A program made the position numbers and the translations under genes. A model generated the notes under the pieces. The model had not been told where the DNA came from. It saw only the letters and a program-made list of their open reading frames with translations, and searched no databases. A DNA stretch of 64,000 nucleotides from an uncultured Nocardioidaceae bacterium (GTDB taxonomy: Bacteria; Actinomycetota; Actinomycetes; Propionibacteriales; Nocardioidaceae). The DNA is taken from contig CADCUI010000002.1 of the NCBI GenBank assembly GCA_902805845.1, forward strand, positions 62,001-126,000, read 5' to 3'. This document shows, one piece after another, positions 1-7,933 of the stretch (position 1 is its first letter; every line of letters starts with the position of its first letter).

Positions 1-309
1 GTGCTCGCCCTGGCCTTCCCGCTGCACCCGCCGGGCCGCCCGGAACGCTCGCGCCTGGAGGAGCTCACCGCGGTGACGGTGCCGACGCTCGTGGTCCAGG
101 GCGAGGCCGATGCGTTCGGAGGGCCTGACGAGTTCCCGGTGGAGCAGCCGGTGGTCGTCGTACCGGGAGCCGACCACGGGTTCAAGGTGTCGCGACGAGG
201 GCTGCTCAGCCAGAGTGACGCCCTCGGGATCATCGTCGAGGCGGCGCTGGAGTTCGTAGTTCGCGACATCGTCGGGAATCGAAGCCCGGGGAAGGGCGTT
301 GGCACCTGA
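1..309 (+). CDS. alpha/beta hydrolase, C-terminal part (cut by window edge)
   Basis: This is the C-terminal end of an alpha/beta-hydrolase-fold protein whose N-terminus lies before the window; the GTG at base 1 is only the first in-frame codon. The fragment shows the usual late-fold elements: a strand with an Asp-containing turn ([13 protein letters not shown]) and a final His motif (PGADHGF), matching the acid and histidine of a catalytic triad. The nucleophile Ser would lie upstream and is not visible. The short spacing and a Pro-rich start (PLHPPGRPE) resemble the small dienelactone-hydrolase-like family (KANL3/Tex30-like). The substrate cannot be told. Confidence 0.7.
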   Translation: MLALAFPLHPPGRPERSRLEELTAVTVPTLVVQGEADAFGGPDEFPVEQPVVVVPGADHGFKVSRRGLLSQSDALGIIVEAALEFVVRDIVGNRSPGKGVGT

Positions 310-430
310 CAGACGCGCTGGAGCAGCCGGCGCCCTTGCGGAAGGCGGGGTGGTCGACGTGGCCGCACCCGGTGCGTGCGTGCAGTCCGTCCGGATTCCG
401 TCCGTACCCCTCCCGGTAGGGTGGAGGACG

Positions 431-1072
431 ATGTCAGACCAGCAGCCTCCCTCGGACGTGGCGACCGAGCAGACCGCCACCGAGCCGGAGTCGGCCGAGG
501 AGCGGGCACTGCGCTTCGAGCGGGATGCCCTGCCGTATCTCGACCAGCTCTACTCCGCCGCGATGCGCATGACGCGCAACCCGCAGGACGCCGAGGACCT
601 GGTGCAGGAGACGTTCGCGAAGGCGTACTCCGCGTTCCACCAGTTCCGCGAGGGGACGAACCTCAAGGCCTGGCTGTACCGGATCCTCACGAACACGTTC
701 ATCAACAGCTACCGCAAGAAGCAGCGTGAACCTCAGCCCTCGTTGTCCGAGGAGGTCGAGGACTGGCAGCTCGCGCGGGCCGAGTCGCACACCTCCTCCG
801 GCCTCAAGTCGGCTGAGATGGAGGCACTCGAGCGGCTCCCCGACAGTGACGTGAAGGACGCCCTGTCGCAGCTGCCCGAGGACTTTCGCCTGGCCGTCTA
901 CCTTGCCGATGTCGAGGGTTTCCCCTACAAGGAGATCGCCGAGATCATGGACACCCCGATCGGCACGGTGATGTCGAGGTTGCATCGCGGCCGCCGGCAA
1001 CTTCGGGGCATGCTCACCGACTACGCACGCGACCGCGGCATCAAGGCGGCACAGGCGGAGGCACTGTCATGA
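431..1072 (+). CDS. sigR: ECF RNA polymerase sigma factor, SigR/SigH type
   Basis: A 213-residue ECF sigma factor that would direct RNA polymerase to thiol-oxidative-stress promoters. Region 2 spans about residues 32-100 ([17 protein letters not shown], then [17 protein letters not shown]). Region 4 spans about 140-195 ([26 protein letters not shown], an HTH, then [14 protein letters not shown]). The start at ATG 431 follows a clear GGAGG six bases upstream and gives the family's usual N-terminus; a longer reading from 299 has no such support. The stop overlaps the ATG of the ZAS anti-sigma gene (ATGA), the classic sigR-rsrA arrangement in Streptomyces and sigH-rshA in mycobacteria. Autoregulation is expected from the family, but I found no convincing GGAAT/GTT promoter. 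Confidence 0.93.
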   Translation: MSDQQPPSDVATEQTATEPESAEERALRFERDALPYLDQLYSAAMRMTRNPQDAEDLVQETFAKAYSAFHQFREGTNLKAWLYRILTNTFINSYRKKQREPQPSLSEEVEDWQLARAESHTSSGLKSAEMEALERLPDSDVKDALSQLPEDFRLAVYLADVEGFPYKEIAEIMDTPIGTVMSRLHRGRRQLRGMLTDYARDRGIKAAQAEALS

Positions 1073-1332
1073 CGTGTGGCGACTCCTACGACCCCGAGTG
1101 CGCCAAGGCGCTCGAGCGGATGTTCTTCTTCATCGACCACGAGCTGGCCGACGCTGACGTCACCGAGATCCAGCAGCACCTCGACGACTGTCGGCCCTGC
1201 CTGCTCAAGTACGACCTCGAGCGGACGGTCAAGGCGCTGGTGGCGCGGTCGTGCTCCGAGCACGCTCCTGAGGCGCTGCGTGAGCGGGTGCTCGTCCACA
1301 TCCGTGAAGTCCACGTGCGGCTGATCGACTAG
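1069..1332 (+). CDS. rsrA: zinc-binding redox-sensing anti-sigma factor RsrA
   Basis: An 87-residue ZAS anti-sigma factor. It holds SigR inactive until disulfide stress oxidises its cysteines and releases zinc. Cysteines and histidine sit at C3, C11, H37, C41 and C44, the same numbering as Streptomyces RsrA, with the HxxxCxxC core reading HLDDCRPC. One further Cys is at 62; the position corresponding to the neighbouring RsrA Cys is Ser here. The ATG overlaps the sigR stop by four bases, so translation is probably coupled. Confidence 0.92.
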   Translation: MTCGDSYDPECAKALERMFFFIDHELADADVTEIQQHLDDCRPCLLKYDLERTVKALVARSCSEHAPEALRERVLVHIREVHVRLID

Positions 1333-1388
1333 CTCTGGTTCTCCGTTCCCGCCGGCACGTGCGGTGCCGACTTGGCGCAGACGCAGAT

Positions 1389-1415
1389 CGACCCCGGACC
1401 GATGGGCCGGGGTCG
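1389..1415. terminator. hairpin between convergent rsrA and bL37 genes
   Basis: A perfect 9-bp stem (CGACCCCGG pairing with CCGGGGTCG) closes a 9-base loop. It lies between two convergent genes, so it could end transcription in both directions. No U-run follows on either strand, as is common in high-GC actinobacteria. Calling it a terminator is inference from position and structure. Confidence 0.5.
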
Positions 1416-1442
1416 TCGCGCGTCAGCGCCAGAGTCCTGAAG

Positions 1443-1517
1443 TCAGGCGTTGGGGCGCTTCCCGTGGTTGGCGCCCTTCTTCTTGCGGGCGCGGCGTTTA
1501 CGGCCAGTCTTGCCCAT
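1443..1517 (-). CDS. 50S ribosomal protein bL37 (24 residues)
   Basis: A 24-codon gene for a very basic peptide that begins MGKTGRKRRARKKK and ends ANHGKRPNA. The Lys/Arg-rich start and the NHGKRPN ending match the small actinobacterial large-subunit protein bL37, first seen in mycobacterial ribosome structures. On the minus strand the ATG is preceded by GGAAGGGA at proper spacing. It faces rsrA; this neighbourhood (sigH-rshA, small genes, pdtaS, whiB1) is also conserved in mycobacteria. Gene finders with length cut-offs miss it. Confidence 0.85.
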   Translation of the reverse strand: MGKTGRKRRARKKKGANHGKRPNA

Positions 1518-1608
1518 GATCAGATCCCTTCCAGTCGGTGCGACGGTCCCCTGCAGCGAGTTCCTGCGGGGTGCTCATCCTCTCAGGTGCCCGGAACCCC
1601 CACCTAAT

Positions 1609-1752
1609 CGAGCCGCCCACGGTGTCTGGTCGAGCCGCCCGCGGTGTCTGGTCGAGCCGCCCGCGGTGTCTGGTCGAGCCGCCCGCGGTGTCTGGTCGAG
1701 CCGCCCGCGGTGTCTGGTCGAGCCGCCCACGGTGTCTGGTCGAGCCGCCCGC
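1609..1752. repeat. 22-bp tandem repeat array A, about 6.5 copies
   Basis: Six full units of 22 bp start at 1621, 1643, 1665, 1687, 1709 and 1731, with a partial unit before them. The plus-strand unit core is GGTGTCTGGTCGAGCCGCCC. Read on the minus strand it is GGGCGGCTCGACCAGACA, the same unit as the arrays at 2161, 8823, 10242 and 44477. The copies are nearly identical. The array lies just 3' of the minus-strand hotdog gene. Confidence 0.9.
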
Positions 1753-1770
1753 GATGCAGGTACGGCGTAC

Positions 1771-2151
1771 TCAGCGTCGGACGCGTGCCATGAACCCGTC
1801 TCGTTCCACCACGATCCGGGTGATCTCGCCGTGCCCGACGACCACCTCGGTGGAGTTCACGGCCGCAACCTCGAAGCGGCACAGCCGCCCGTCCCGGTGG
1901 ATGAGGGTCGCCGTGACGTCGACTCGCTCGCCGACGAGGCTGGCGGCGCGGTGCTCCAGCGTCACCCGGCTGCCCACGGAGGTCTGGCCAGCGCCGATGG
2001 TTCCCGCAAGAGCGGCGCAGGTTGCCGCTTCGGCCCACGCCAGCAGCCCAGGCGTGCTGAGCACCGGCAAGTCACCTGATCCGACGGCCGCGGCGGTGTC
2101 GGCCGCGGTGACCTCGAAGGTCAGGGTGACAGCAGGGGTCGACGTGTCCAT
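1771..2151 (-). CDS. hotdog-fold thioesterase, FlK-like
   Basis: A 126-residue single-hotdog protein. The motif LSTPGLLAWAEAATCAAL followed by VTLEHRAASLVGERV has the Thr, Glu and His spacing of fluoroacetyl-CoA thioesterase (FlK) and its many uncharacterised relatives, so an acyl-CoA thioesterase role is likely; the natural acyl group is unknown. I took the ATG at 2151. A start 11 codons upstream would place part of the 22-bp repeat inside the protein. It reads in the same direction as the ThDP enzyme upstream, separated only by repeat array B. Confidence 0.75.
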   Translation of the reverse strand: MDTSTPAVTLTFEVTAADTAAAVGSGDLPVLSTPGLLAWAEAATCAALAGTIGAGQTSVGSRVTLEHRAASLVGERVDVTATLIHRDGRLCRFEVAAVNSTEVVVGHGEITRIVVERDGFMARVRR

Positions 2152-2160
2152 CGGACCAGC

Positions 2161-2243
2161 ATGCGGGGCGGGTCGGCCGAACATGCGGGGCGGGTCGGCC
2201 GGACATGAAGGGCGGGTCGGCCGGACATGAAGGGCGGGTCGGC
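2161..2243. repeat. 22-bp repeat array B, about 3.8 copies
   Basis: Units start at 2161, 2183, 2205 and 2227; the last is cut short. The core is GGGCGGGTCGGCCGGACATG on the plus strand. The array fills the gap between the stop of the ThDP enzyme (2253, minus strand) and the start of the hotdog gene. Confidence 0.9.
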
Positions 2244-2252
2244 GAGGAGGGG

Positions 2253-3962
2253 TCAGATGCCGAAGGTGTTGCGCGGATAGGTGGCATCGACGTCGGTGAT
2301 GACGTTGACGAGGTAGGGGACACCCGCGTCGAACGCCCGGTCGAGGGCGGCGCCGATCTGCGAGGGGTCGGTCACCATCTCACCGCCACCGCCGAGAGCG
2401 GTCACGACCTGGTCGTACCGGGTCTGCGGCGCGAGGTCGGCGATCACGTCGTAGCCGTAGAGCATCTGCATCGGGCCCTTCTCGAGCGCCCACGCAGAGT
2501 TGTTGCCGACCACCATGACCACCGGCAGGCGGTGCCGCACCAGGGTGTCCACGTCCATCAGGGACATGCCGGCCGCGCCGTCGCCCAGGAGCAGCACCAC
2601 CTGCGCCGAGGGCCGGGACAGCCGGGCGGCGATCGCGGCGCCCAGCCCGGCGCCGAGGGAGCCGTACGGGCCCGGGTCCAGCCATCCCCCGGGACGAGCA
2701 GGCTCGACGAACTTCCCGGCGAAGGAGACGAAGTCGCCGCCGTCACCGATGACCACGGCGTCGTCAGCCAGCCGAGGCAGCAGCTCGCCGTAGATCCTCG
2801 CCGGGTGGATCGGGTCGGCCTCGGCGGTGAGCAACGAGCGGTCGCGCGAAGCAGCCGCGGCCACCGCCGCCTGCAGCTTCTCGACCCACGGCGTCCAGTC
2901 CGGCCGGCGCAGCTGCTGCTGCAGCGACGCCAGCACTCCGTCCAGCACCAGCGTCAGGTCGCCGCTGGCTGACCCGGCCAGCTCCGCGTGGGCCGACACC
3001 TGCCCGGGTGAGTCGGCGAGGTGGACGACCTTCGCCGGTCGAGCCCCGTCCTTGCCCCCGAAGACGCCGTACGAGAGCCGGAAGTCCAGCGAGGTCCCGA
3101 CGACGATCACCAGGTCGCTGGTGCCGAGCGCGATGCCGCGCGCCTTTGTCGCCAGCATCGGGTGACCGCCGGCAACGACGCCGCGACCCATGCCGTTGGT
3201 GATCGCGGGCAGGCCGGCGTACTCCACCAGCCGGAGCGCCGCCTCCTCCGCGCCGTCGGCCCAGACGTCGCCACCGATCACCAGCACCGGCCGGGACGCC
3301 TCCGCCAGCAGACCGCCGATCTCCGCGATCGCCTCGCCGTCGGGCTCCACGCGCTCCGGCGGGGTGTACGCCGGACGCGACGCGGTCCGGCTCTCGAAGA
3401 ACACGTCCATCGGCACGTCGAGGAAGGTCGGACCACGGTGCGGGGTCCGCGCGAGGGTGCAGGCCCGGTCGACCTCGGCCCCGACCGCGCCCGCGTCATG
3501 GACCGTGCGCGCCGACTTGGTGACCGGGGCCACCAGCGGCACGTGATCGAGCTCCTGCAGGCTGCCGCTGCCCCAGCGGTTGTCAGGCGCACGGCCCCCG
3601 ATGACGACCAGGGGGGCGCCGCTGAAACGCGCCTGGGTGATGGCACTGACACCGTTGGTGACTCCGGGGCCGGCCGTGAGCACCGCAAGGCCGGGGGTCC
3701 GGGTCAGCTTGCCGACCGCCTCGGCCGCGAAGACCGCCGTCTGCTCATGGCGTACGTCGAGCAGCCGCATCGGAGGCTGGGCCTTGACCGCCCCGTCGTA
3801 CATCGGGAAGACGTGCGCCCCCGACAGCGTGAACATCGTGTCCACCCCGTGAGCGGCGGCGACGGCCACCGCGTGGTCGCCGCTGTGGCCCTCGACCGCG
3901 GCCTCGGGTGACCCGGTACCTGCGGCCGCCAGATCCTCTGCTTCGGCTGTCGGGTCGGTCAT
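2253..3962 (-). CDS. thiamine-diphosphate enzyme, acetolactate synthase-like
   Basis: A 569-residue ThDP enzyme with the three standard domains. The N-terminal pyrimidine-binding domain carries the catalytic Glu in DVRHEQTAVFAAEA (E73). A central Rossmann-like domain follows (about 200-340). The C-terminal PP domain has the GDG...NN metal/ThDP motif (GDGAAGMSLMD to VVGNNSAW). Length fits the acetolactate synthase/oxalyl-CoA decarboxylase group. No regulatory subunit or other ilv gene is nearby, so branched-chain biosynthesis is doubtful and the substrate is open. The ATG at 3962 is used; longer readings run into the divergent kinase gene. It is followed by the hotdog thioesterase. Confidence 0.85.
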   Translation of the reverse strand: MTDPTAEAEDLAAAGTGSPEAAVEGHSGDHAVAVAAAHGVDTMFTLSGAHVFPMYDGAVKAQPPMRLLDVRHEQTAVFAAEAVGKLTRTPGLAVLTAGPGVTNGVSAITQARFSGAPLVVIGGRAPDNRWGSGSLQELDHVPLVAPVTKSARTVHDAGAVGAEVDRACTLARTPHRGPTFLDVPMDVFFESRTASRPAYTPPERVEPDGEAIAEIGGLLAEASRPVLVIGGDVWADGAEEAALRLVEYAGLPAITNGMGRGVVAGGHPMLATKARGIALGTSDLVIVVGTSLDFRLSYGVFGGKDGARPAKVVHLADSPGQVSAHAELAGSASGDLTLVLDGVLASLQQQLRRPDWTPWVEKLQAAVAAAASRDRSLLTAEADPIHPARIYGELLPRLADDAVVIGDGGDFVSFAGKFVEPARPGGWLDPGPYGSLGAGLGAAIAARLSRPSAQVVLLLGDGAAGMSLMDVDTLVRHRLPVVMVVGNNSAWALEKGPMQMLYGYDVIADLAPQTRYDQVVTALGGGGEMVTDPSQIGAALDRAFDAGVPYLVNVITDVDATYPRNTFGI

Positions 3963-4052
3963 AGGCGGGAACCCTACCCACCCGAGACGGTCGGGCGACG
4001 CCGCTCCTCGGGCGTCTCCGGCCAGGTCGAGGGCCATGCCTACCCTGGTCCG

Positions 4053-5513
4053 GTGCCGTCGCTGACCGAGCTGGCTCGGGCCCACACCCACCTCGGCGAC
4101 GACGATGTCGCCTGGCTCCACCTGCTGCTGGCCGACTGGCAGATCATCGCCGACCTGTCCTTCGCCGACCTCATCCTGTGGCTCCCGGACCGGGACGGGC
4201 ACGGCCTGTGGGCCGCCGCGCAGATGCGCCCGACCACCGGCCCGACGTCGTACGTCGACGACATCGTCGGTGCCTTCGTCCCGACCGGCCGGCGGCCACT
4301 GCTCGACGCGGCACTCCAGCAGGAACGCGTCGTGCGCGAGGGCGACCCGGAGTGGCGCGACGAGGTGCCGGTGCGGGTCGAGGCGATCCCGGTGCGGCGC
4401 GACGGGCGGGTGCTCGCCCTGATCGGCCGCAACACCAACCTGCTCGGCGTCCGGACCCCGTCGAGGCTCGAGCTCGCCTACCTCCAGACGGCGACCGACC
4501 TGACGCAGATGATCAGCAACGGGGACTTCCCGCATCGAGGGCAGCGCTCGGACCACACGGACTCGCCCAGGGTCGGTGACGGCTTCGTGCGGATCGACGC
4601 GCAGGGGATGGTGACCTACGCCAGCCCCAACGCGTTGTCGGTCTACCGACGGCTGGGGCTGACCACGGACCTCGCCGGCCTGGACCTCGCGGGCACCACG
4701 CGCGACCTCATCCCGGCGTCCCGCCGCCCCGACGAGGAGTCGCTCAGTGTGGTGCTCGGCGGTCAGGCTGCCCGGGACACCGAGGTCAGCAACGGCGCCA
4801 CGGTGGTCATCGTGCGCTCGATCCCGCTGCGCAGCGCCACGGAGCACACCGGTGCCCTGGTGCTGATGCGCGACGTCACCGACCTTCGCAGCCGCGACCG
4901 CGAGCTGGTCACCAAGGACGCCACGATCCGCGAGATCCACCACCGGGTGAAGAACAACCTGCAGACGGTGGCAGCGCTGCTACGGCTCCAGGCGCGCCGG
5001 ATGACGGTGCCCGAGGCGACGGCGGCGCTGGAGGAGGCGGTACGACGGGTGGGCTCGATCGCCCTCGTCCACGAGACACTCAGCCAGTCGCTCGACGAGA
5101 ACGTCGACTTCGACGAGGTCGCCGATCGGCTCCGGGTCATGGTGACCGAGGTCGGATCGACCGAGGCCCCGCTCAGCTCGTCGCGGTCGGGGTCGTTCGG
5201 CGTGCTCCCGGGCGAGGTCGCCACCCCGATCGCGATGGTGCTCACCGAGCTGCTGCAGAACGCCACCGAGCATGCGTTCGGAGGCGGCCCGGGCCACGTG
5301 GAGGTGACCGCGGCGCGGAGCGCCGGAAGCCTGAGGCTCAGCGTCGCCGACGACGGGCGCGGGCTCCCGGAGGGGTTCGACGCCGAACGGTCGGCGAGCC
5401 TCGGGCTGTCCATCGTGCGCACGCTCGTGGAGTCGGAGCTCGGAGGGGCGATCCGCATCGGGGTGTCGCCGTGCGGAGGGACGCAGGTCGACGTCAGGGT
5501 CCCGCTGGCGTGA
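4053..5513 (+). CDS. pdtaS: PdtaS-type sensor histidine kinase
   Basis: A 486-residue soluble histidine kinase. The N-terminal ~150 residues match the GAF-like H_kinase_N domain, followed by a PAS-like domain (about 175-280), a HisKA_2 dimerisation domain with H-box REIHHRVKNNLQTVAALLRL, and an HATPase with N-box ELLQNATEHAF and G-box DDGRGLP. No membrane segment is seen. This is the architecture of mycobacterial PdtaS, which phosphorylates the RNA-binding regulator PdtaR; in M. tuberculosis pdtaS is likewise next to whiB1. The partner is not in this window. The GTG at 4053 is the best start because it gives the usual MPSLTELARAH opening. Confidence 0.9.
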   Translation: MPSLTELARAHTHLGDDDVAWLHLLLADWQIIADLSFADLILWLPDRDGHGLWAAAQMRPTTGPTSYVDDIVGAFVPTGRRPLLDAALQQERVVREGDPEWRDEVPVRVEAIPVRRDGRVLALIGRNTNLLGVRTPSRLELAYLQTATDLTQMISNGDFPHRGQRSDHTDSPRVGDGFVRIDAQGMVTYASPNALSVYRRLGLTTDLAGLDLAGTTRDLIPASRRPDEESLSVVLGGQAARDTEVSNGATVVIVRSIPLRSATEHTGALVLMRDVTDLRSRDRELVTKDATIREIHHRVKNNLQTVAALLRLQARRMTVPEATAALEEAVRRVGSIALVHETLSQSLDENVDFDEVADRLRVMVTEVGSTEAPLSSSRSGSFGVLPGEVATPIAMVLTELLQNATEHAFGGGPGHVEVTAARSAGSLRLSVADDGRGLPEGFDAERSASLGLSIVRTLVESELGGAIRIGVSPCGGTQVDVRVPLA

Positions 5514-5537
5514 CCCTGAGCCGGTCGCGGTGCGGGA

Positions 5538-5792
5538 TCAGACCGCCGTACGCACCCGCGCGCGGGCGTTGCGGCGCTTGAGCGCCCGACGTTCGTCCTC
5601 GCTGAGACCGCCCCACACGCCGTGGTCCTGGCCGGCCTCGAGTGCCCACGCCAAGCACTGCTCGCGCACGTCGCACCTCCGGCACACCTGCTTGGCCTCC
5701 TCGATCTGCAGGATGGCCGGACCGGTGTTTCCGATCGGGAAGAACAGCTCCGGGTCCTCGTCGAGGCACGCGGAACGGTGGCGCCAGTCCAT
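5538..5792 (-). CDS. whiB1: iron-sulfur transcription factor WhiB1
   Basis: An 84-residue Wbl protein, the same length as mycobacterial WhiB1. The four [4Fe-4S] cysteines are at C9, C37, C40 and C46, the exact WhiB1 spacing, followed by the GVWGG turn at 58-62 and a basic tail (RRALKRRNARARVR). In the family this is an essential, NO-sensitive regulator that binds region 4 of the primary sigma factor. The start at 5792 has AAGGAG ten bases upstream. It converges with pdtaS and has about 200 bases of upstream sequence before the divergent membrane gene. Confidence 0.95.
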   Translation of the reverse strand: MDWRHRSACLDEDPELFFPIGNTGPAILQIEEAKQVCRRCDVREQCLAWALEAGQDHGVWGGLSEDERRALKRRNARARVRTAV

Positions 5793-5999
5793 GGCGGTAT
5801 ACTCCTTAAGCTGGTCAATGGGGCCGACCCGAGGTCGCCGACCACGGACGATGGCGATGCGGCGAGGGACGGCGAGCCCCTTCACCGACGACGATGATCG
5901 TGTCAAGCCGGTGGAGGTCGATCAAGACCCCTGGCCGGTCGGTTTGGTCACACGACCGTTGGGGAATACCCGCCTGCTGGCGACGTACGATCGGCGGCT

Positions 6000-6407
6000 G
6001 TGGCCTTTCCTCACGCTCGTCCTGGTCCTTCCAGACCCGGTGCGGTGCCGCCTGCCCTGAAGGTCGCGGTGCTGCTGACGGGTGTGGAGGCCGTCGTGCT
6101 GGTGCTCCAGGGGCTGGTGATCCTGCCGGCGATGAACGACCAGCGCCTGGTCATGGCAGGCACCACGACGGCGTTCTTCCTGGCCTTCGGGGCTTTCCTC
6201 GGCTACTGCGCCTGGCAGCTCTACCGGCTCCGGTCGTGGGCGCGTGCGCCGGTCATCCTCGCCCAGCTCATCATCATCCTCGTCGGCGGGAGCTTCTGGG
6301 GCGGCGGCACCACGATCGTGGCGGTGCTCATGATCGTGCTCGGAGCGGTCACGATCGTGGGCATCATGAACCCCGCCTCCCTGCGCGCGGTGGGGCAGGC
6401 GGACTAG
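6000..6407 (+). CDS. small integral membrane protein
   Basis: A 135-residue protein with four hydrophobic segments (about residues 21-43, 55-72, 84-97 and 101-120) and short polar ends. I do not recognise a functional domain. A similar membrane protein lies near whiB1 in mycobacteria, so the pairing is old, but its role is unknown. The start is a GTG at 6000, placed so that the first helix is preceded by a basic, Pro-rich stretch. Confidence 0.7.
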   Translation: MAFPHARPGPSRPGAVPPALKVAVLLTGVEAVVLVLQGLVILPAMNDQRLVMAGTTTAFFLAFGAFLGYCAWQLYRLRSWARAPVILAQLIIILVGGSFWGGGTTIVAVLMIVLGAVTIVGIMNPASLRAVGQAD

Positions 6408-6445
6408 ACCAGCTGCTGCCGGCCGCGTCACCCGGCCGGCTGGTC
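6407..6445. terminator. hairpin between convergent membrane and sigF genes
   Basis: CCGGCCG pairs with CGGCCGG around a 7-base loop, and an outer arm GACCAG pairs with CTGGTC across a 5-base bulge. It overlaps the last codons of the sigma gene and begins at the stop of the membrane gene. It is probably a shared terminator; there is no U-run. Confidence 0.5.
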
Positions 6446-7438
6446 CTCGAGCGCCTTGCGGAGGTCGGCCAGCGTACGGCTCAGCAGCCGTGAGACGTGC
6501 ATCTGCGAGATGCCGAGCTCCTCGGCAATCTGCGACTGGGTCATGTTGCGGAAGAAACGCAGCAGCAGGATCCGCTTGGAGCGGGCGTCGAGCTGGTCGA
6601 GCAGCGGCTTGACGGTCTCCCGGTCCACGACCGCGTCGAGGGCGTCGTCGTAGTCCCCGAGCTGCTCGATGACCGCACCGACCTCGCCGTTCGGGTCGGG
6701 CGCGTCGAGCGACAACGGGCTGTAGGCGTTCGCCGACTCCAGCCCCTCGAGGATCTCTTCCTCGGACATCCCGACGCGCGTCGCGAGCTCGGCGACGGTC
6801 GGCGAGCGGCCCAGCTCCTGGCCGAGGTCGCTGACCGCTTGGTTGATGACCGCCTGGATCTCCTGGAGCCGGCGGGGCACCCGGATCGTCCAGCCGCGGT
6901 CGCGGAAGTGCCGCTTGATCTCGCCGACGATCGTCGGGGTGGCGTACGTCGAGAAGGCCACCTGTCGTTCGAGGTCGAACCGGTCGATGGCCTTGATGAG
7001 GCCGATCGTCGCCACCTGCACCAGGTCCTCGTGCGGCTCGCCGCGGTTGCCGAACCGGCGGGCGAGGTACTCCGCCAACGGCAGGTGGAGCTCGACCAGC
7101 TCGCTGCGCAGTCGCGCGGACTCCTCGGTCTCGTCGGTGGCCTGCATCGCCTCGAAGAGCGCCGTGGTGCGCGCATGCAGGTCACTGGTCACCACGGCCC
7201 CGTCGTCCCCGTCGTCCCCGTCGTCCACGTCGGGCGCGTCGGGCAGGTCGGGCGCATCGGGCGCGTCGGCCAGGTCGGACACGGCGGCGGCGGGGTCTGC
7301 GGCGTCGGGCGCCTCGCCCTGCGCGACCACGTCGGTCGGCTCCGTCGGGTCGGCCGGGTCCGGCGCGTCGGTCGGGTCGCCGTCCAGGGCAGCCTCCGGG
7401 GAGGGCTCGGGGAGCCCGTTGTCGGTCATCGTGGCCAT
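6428..7438 (-). CDS. sigF: SigB/SigF/SigG-family RNA polymerase sigma factor
   Basis: A 336-residue general-stress sigma factor of the SigB/F/G family. Regions 2-4 are complete: EDLVQVATIGLIKAIDRFD and YATPTIVGEIKRHFRD (region 2), RRLQEIQAVINQAVSDLG (region 3), and SQIAEELGISQMHVSRLLSR (region 4 HTH). About 86 residues precede the conserved part and are very rich in Asp, Ala and Pro with DAPD-type repeats; family members are usually nearer 260 residues. The ATG at 7438 overlaps the stop of the RsbW-like gene (TGATG), so the two are co-translated and this sigma factor is probably the target of that anti-sigma factor. An alternative ATG lies three codons downstream. Confidence 0.9.
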   Translation of the reverse strand: MATMTDNGLPEPSPEAALDGDPTDAPDPADPTEPTDVVAQGEAPDAADPAAAVSDLADAPDAPDLPDAPDVDDGDDGDDGAVVTSDLHARTTALFEAMQATDETEESARLRSELVELHLPLAEYLARRFGNRGEPHEDLVQVATIGLIKAIDRFDLERQVAFSTYATPTIVGEIKRHFRDRGWTIRVPRRLQEIQAVINQAVSDLGQELGRSPTVAELATRVGMSEEEILEGLESANAYSPLSLDAPDPNGEVGAVIEQLGDYDDALDAVVDRETVKPLLDQLDARSKRILLLRFFRNMTQSQIAEELGISQMHVSRLLSRTLADLRKALEDQPAG

Positions 7439-7821
7439 CAGGGGTGGCGGCCCGCGCTGCGGGAGAGGGTCAGCACGAGACGGTCCTCCTCGACCTTCGA
7501 GGTCGCGAACGTGGTCAGAGCGGACAGCACCCGCCAGGCGAAGCCCTGCTCGGAGGGTGGGTGCGGGTCCTCGCACGTCGCTCCCACGGCGACGGTCATC
7601 GTCGCCTGGCCCAACCAGAACCGGCAGTCGAGCTCGGACTGGGGCAGCGCCTGAGGAAGCAGGATCGCGCAGGCTTCGTCGACGGCGATCCGGAGGTCCT
7701 CGATGTCGTCGAGGGTGAAGTTGATGCGCGCCGCCAGCCCGGCCGTCGCTGTCCGGAGCACGGCGAGGTAGGCGCTGTCGGCCGGCAGCCGCAACTCGGC
7801 GTCCGGTGAGTTCTCGGTCAT
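7438..7821 (-). CDS. rsbW: RsbW/UsfX-like anti-sigma factor (ATP-binding fold)
   Basis: A 127-residue HATPase-fold protein of the kind that sequesters SigF-type sigma factors and is released by a STAS-domain antagonist. The N-box region reads LRIAVDEACAILLPQ, keeping DEA but lacking the usual Asn, so ATP binding may be weak. The C-terminal part (WRVLSALTTFATSKVEEDRLVLTLSR) fits the family. It directly precedes and overlaps the sigma gene, as usfX-sigF does in mycobacteria. The ATG at 7821 begins MTENSPDAELRLPAD; a longer form would add a non-conserved Arg/Pro stretch. Confidence 0.82.
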   Translation of the reverse strand: MTENSPDAELRLPADSAYLAVLRTATAGLAARINFTLDDIEDLRIAVDEACAILLPQALPQSELDCRFWLGQATMTVAVGATCEDPHPPSEQGFAWRVLSALTTFATSKVEEDRLVLTLSRSAGRHP

Positions 7822-7895
7822 CACGGGGCTCTCGACTTCCACGGCCGGCACGGGCGCCACGCTGTCACGCCGACAGCGGCCGGGCGCAGGGGCCA

Positions 7896-7912
7896 CGCCG
7901 ACGCCGTCGGCG
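7896..7912 (-). terminator. hairpin downstream of sodN
   Basis: A 7-bp GC stem (CGCCGAC with GTCGGCG) with a 3-base loop, 20 bases after the sodN stop and before rsbW on the same strand. It could insulate sodN from the sigF operon. There is no U-run. Confidence 0.4.
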
Positions 7913-7933
7913 CCGCCCCCGCTCCAGTGTGGC

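Noticed and set aside
311-430. SigR-type autoregulated promoter before sigR
   Set aside because: GGATT...GTA and GGAAG...GTG pairs are present but spacing and bases are too far from GGAAT-N18-GTT to claim.
1609-1752. CRISPR array
   Set aside because: The 22-bp units are contiguous with no spacers, and no cas gene is present.
3963-4943. N-terminal extension of the ThDP enzyme
   Set aside because: The extra 327 codons overlap the divergent pdtaS gene and lack homology to the family; ATG 3962 gives the normal length.
5901-5906. TTGACA on the minus strand as the whiB1 -35 box
   Set aside because: No acceptable -10 element lies 16-19 bases downstream of it.
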